In this document: in pieces, positions 5,284-5,802 of the stretch
How positions within the stretch are numbered: the stretch's first letter is position 1
Layout: every line of letters starts with the position of its first letter
DNA from: Planctomycetota bacterium
Lineage (GTDB): Bacteria > Planctomycetota > J058 > J103
Length of the DNA stretch: 5,802 bases
Direction of reading: 5' to 3'
Assembly: GCA_003694875.1 (NCBI GenBank)
Contig: RFJN01000479.1
Location: 1 to 5,802, forward strand
The notes under the pieces: generated by a model
Database searches by the model: none
The model's input: the letters and a program-made list of their open reading frames with translations, nothing else
What the model was told of the DNA's origin: nothing
Translations under genes and position numbers: made by a program

Positions 5284-5802
5284 CCGGCAGCGCGAGCAGC
5301 GTGGCCGAGGCAGCTCCCGGGGTGCGGTGGCTGGAGACGGCCGAACAGGCGCTCGCGGTTGCGCGCGAGCGCGGCCGGCCCGTGCTGGTGGTCTGCGAGC
5401 GTCGGCAGCACACCGCTTCCGTGCTGCCGTGGCTCTGCGCACGACTCGCCGCTCGCCCCCGCGAGCCGTTCGCCTGTCTGGCGCCCGGGCTGCCGTCGCA
5501 GCCGGACGCCTTCCCGCCGCCGCTTGTGCCGCCGCTGCCCGCGGTGGCGGGGATCGGCGTGGCGCTCGAGCTCGAGGCGGGGGGAGCGCACGAGGCGCAG
5601 CGGCTCGTCGAGGCCATGGAGCGCGGTGAGCGCGACCTCGTGTGTCTCGACGGCGCCGCGCCGCCGCGGTGGCTCGGCGGCTGGGCGTTCGACGGCCAGC
5701 GTTCCGGCGGGCTTCCGGGGGCGTGGTTCTTCCTGCCCGCGCTGCAGGCGCGCGCCGAGCCCGACGCGGGGCTGCGGATCACCGCGACGCTGCGGGTGCG
5801 AC
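5277..5802 (+). CDS. menF: Isochorismate synthase, N-terminal part (cut by window end)
   Basis: The 175 codons visible encode the variable N-terminal region of a chorismate-utilising enzyme, which would convert chorismate to isochorismate, the committed menaquinone step. The best evidence is AVAGIGVALELEA (89-101) and LGGWAFDGQR (133-142), followed by LPGAWFFLPALQARAE (146-161). This is the GG(F/W)AFDP ... FxLPRxxL pattern of MenF/EntC/DhbC proteins. The catalytic C-terminal half lies beyond the window, so activity cannot be judged. The GTG at 5277 is preferred because GGGAG (5264-5268) lies 8 nt upstream. A GTG at 5280, overlapping the preceding TGA, and an ATG at 5262 without a Shine-Dalgarno sequence are alternatives. 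The frame overlaps the DAHP synthase end. MenF is favoured over siderophore-type EntC/DhbC because a polyprenyl synthase lies in the same operon. Confidence 0.82.
   Translation, partial: MVTGSASSVAEAAPGVRWLETAEQALAVARERGRPVLVVCERRQHTASVLPWLCARLAARPREPFACLAPGLPSQPDAFPPPLVPPLPAVAGIGVALELEAGGAHEAQRLVEAMERGERDLVCLDGAAPPRWLGGWAFDGQRSGGLPGAWFFLPALQARAEPDAGLRITATLRVR

Overview
The window is GC-rich, roughly 70% by eye, and densely coding. It fits a high-GC bacterium. A nickel superoxide dismutase and a menaquinone-type gene cluster, both with proteobacterial or deltaproteobacterial-like features, suggest Myxococcota, Desulfobacterota or a related lineage. This placement is a guess: no rRNA or phylogenetic marker is present. 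Three chromosomal blocks are visible.

Left block (1-2175, minus strand). A complete nickel superoxide dismutase precursor (sodN, 54-527) has its own candidate promoter at 626-654. A gene-free stretch of about 450 bp separates it from a 353-residue protein (981-2042). That protein has one peptidoglycan-binding domain, no visible export signal, and what looks like a duplicated C-terminal unit. Its upstream region is an AT-rich island with consensus -35 and -10 hexamers 19 bp apart around a short dyad, which is the geometry of MerR-family-controlled promoters.

Middle block (2176-3300). A short plus-strand stretch (2210-2320) encodes only the last helix of a ferritin/bacterioferritin-like di-iron protein and looks like a gene remnant. 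Next comes a GbsR/MarR-type winged-helix regulator on the minus strand (2499-3077). It is divergent from the right-hand operon. The shared intergenic region holds a candidate promoter in each direction and a perfect 16-bp palindrome at the predicted transcription start of the plus-strand operon.

Right block (3300-5802, plus strand). Three genes are tightly spaced: a long-chain-type trans-polyprenyl diphosphate synthase, a type I-beta DAHP synthase (first shikimate step), and the 5' part of an isochorismate synthase, cut by the window end. Together they supply the isoprenoid tail, the chorismate precursor and the committed head-group step, so the locus is most simply a menaquinone biosynthesis operon continuing to the right. 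The most interesting hypothesis is that the divergent GbsR-like protein controls this operon through the palindrome. I see no CRISPR array, tRNA, rRNA, insertion sequence or phage module.
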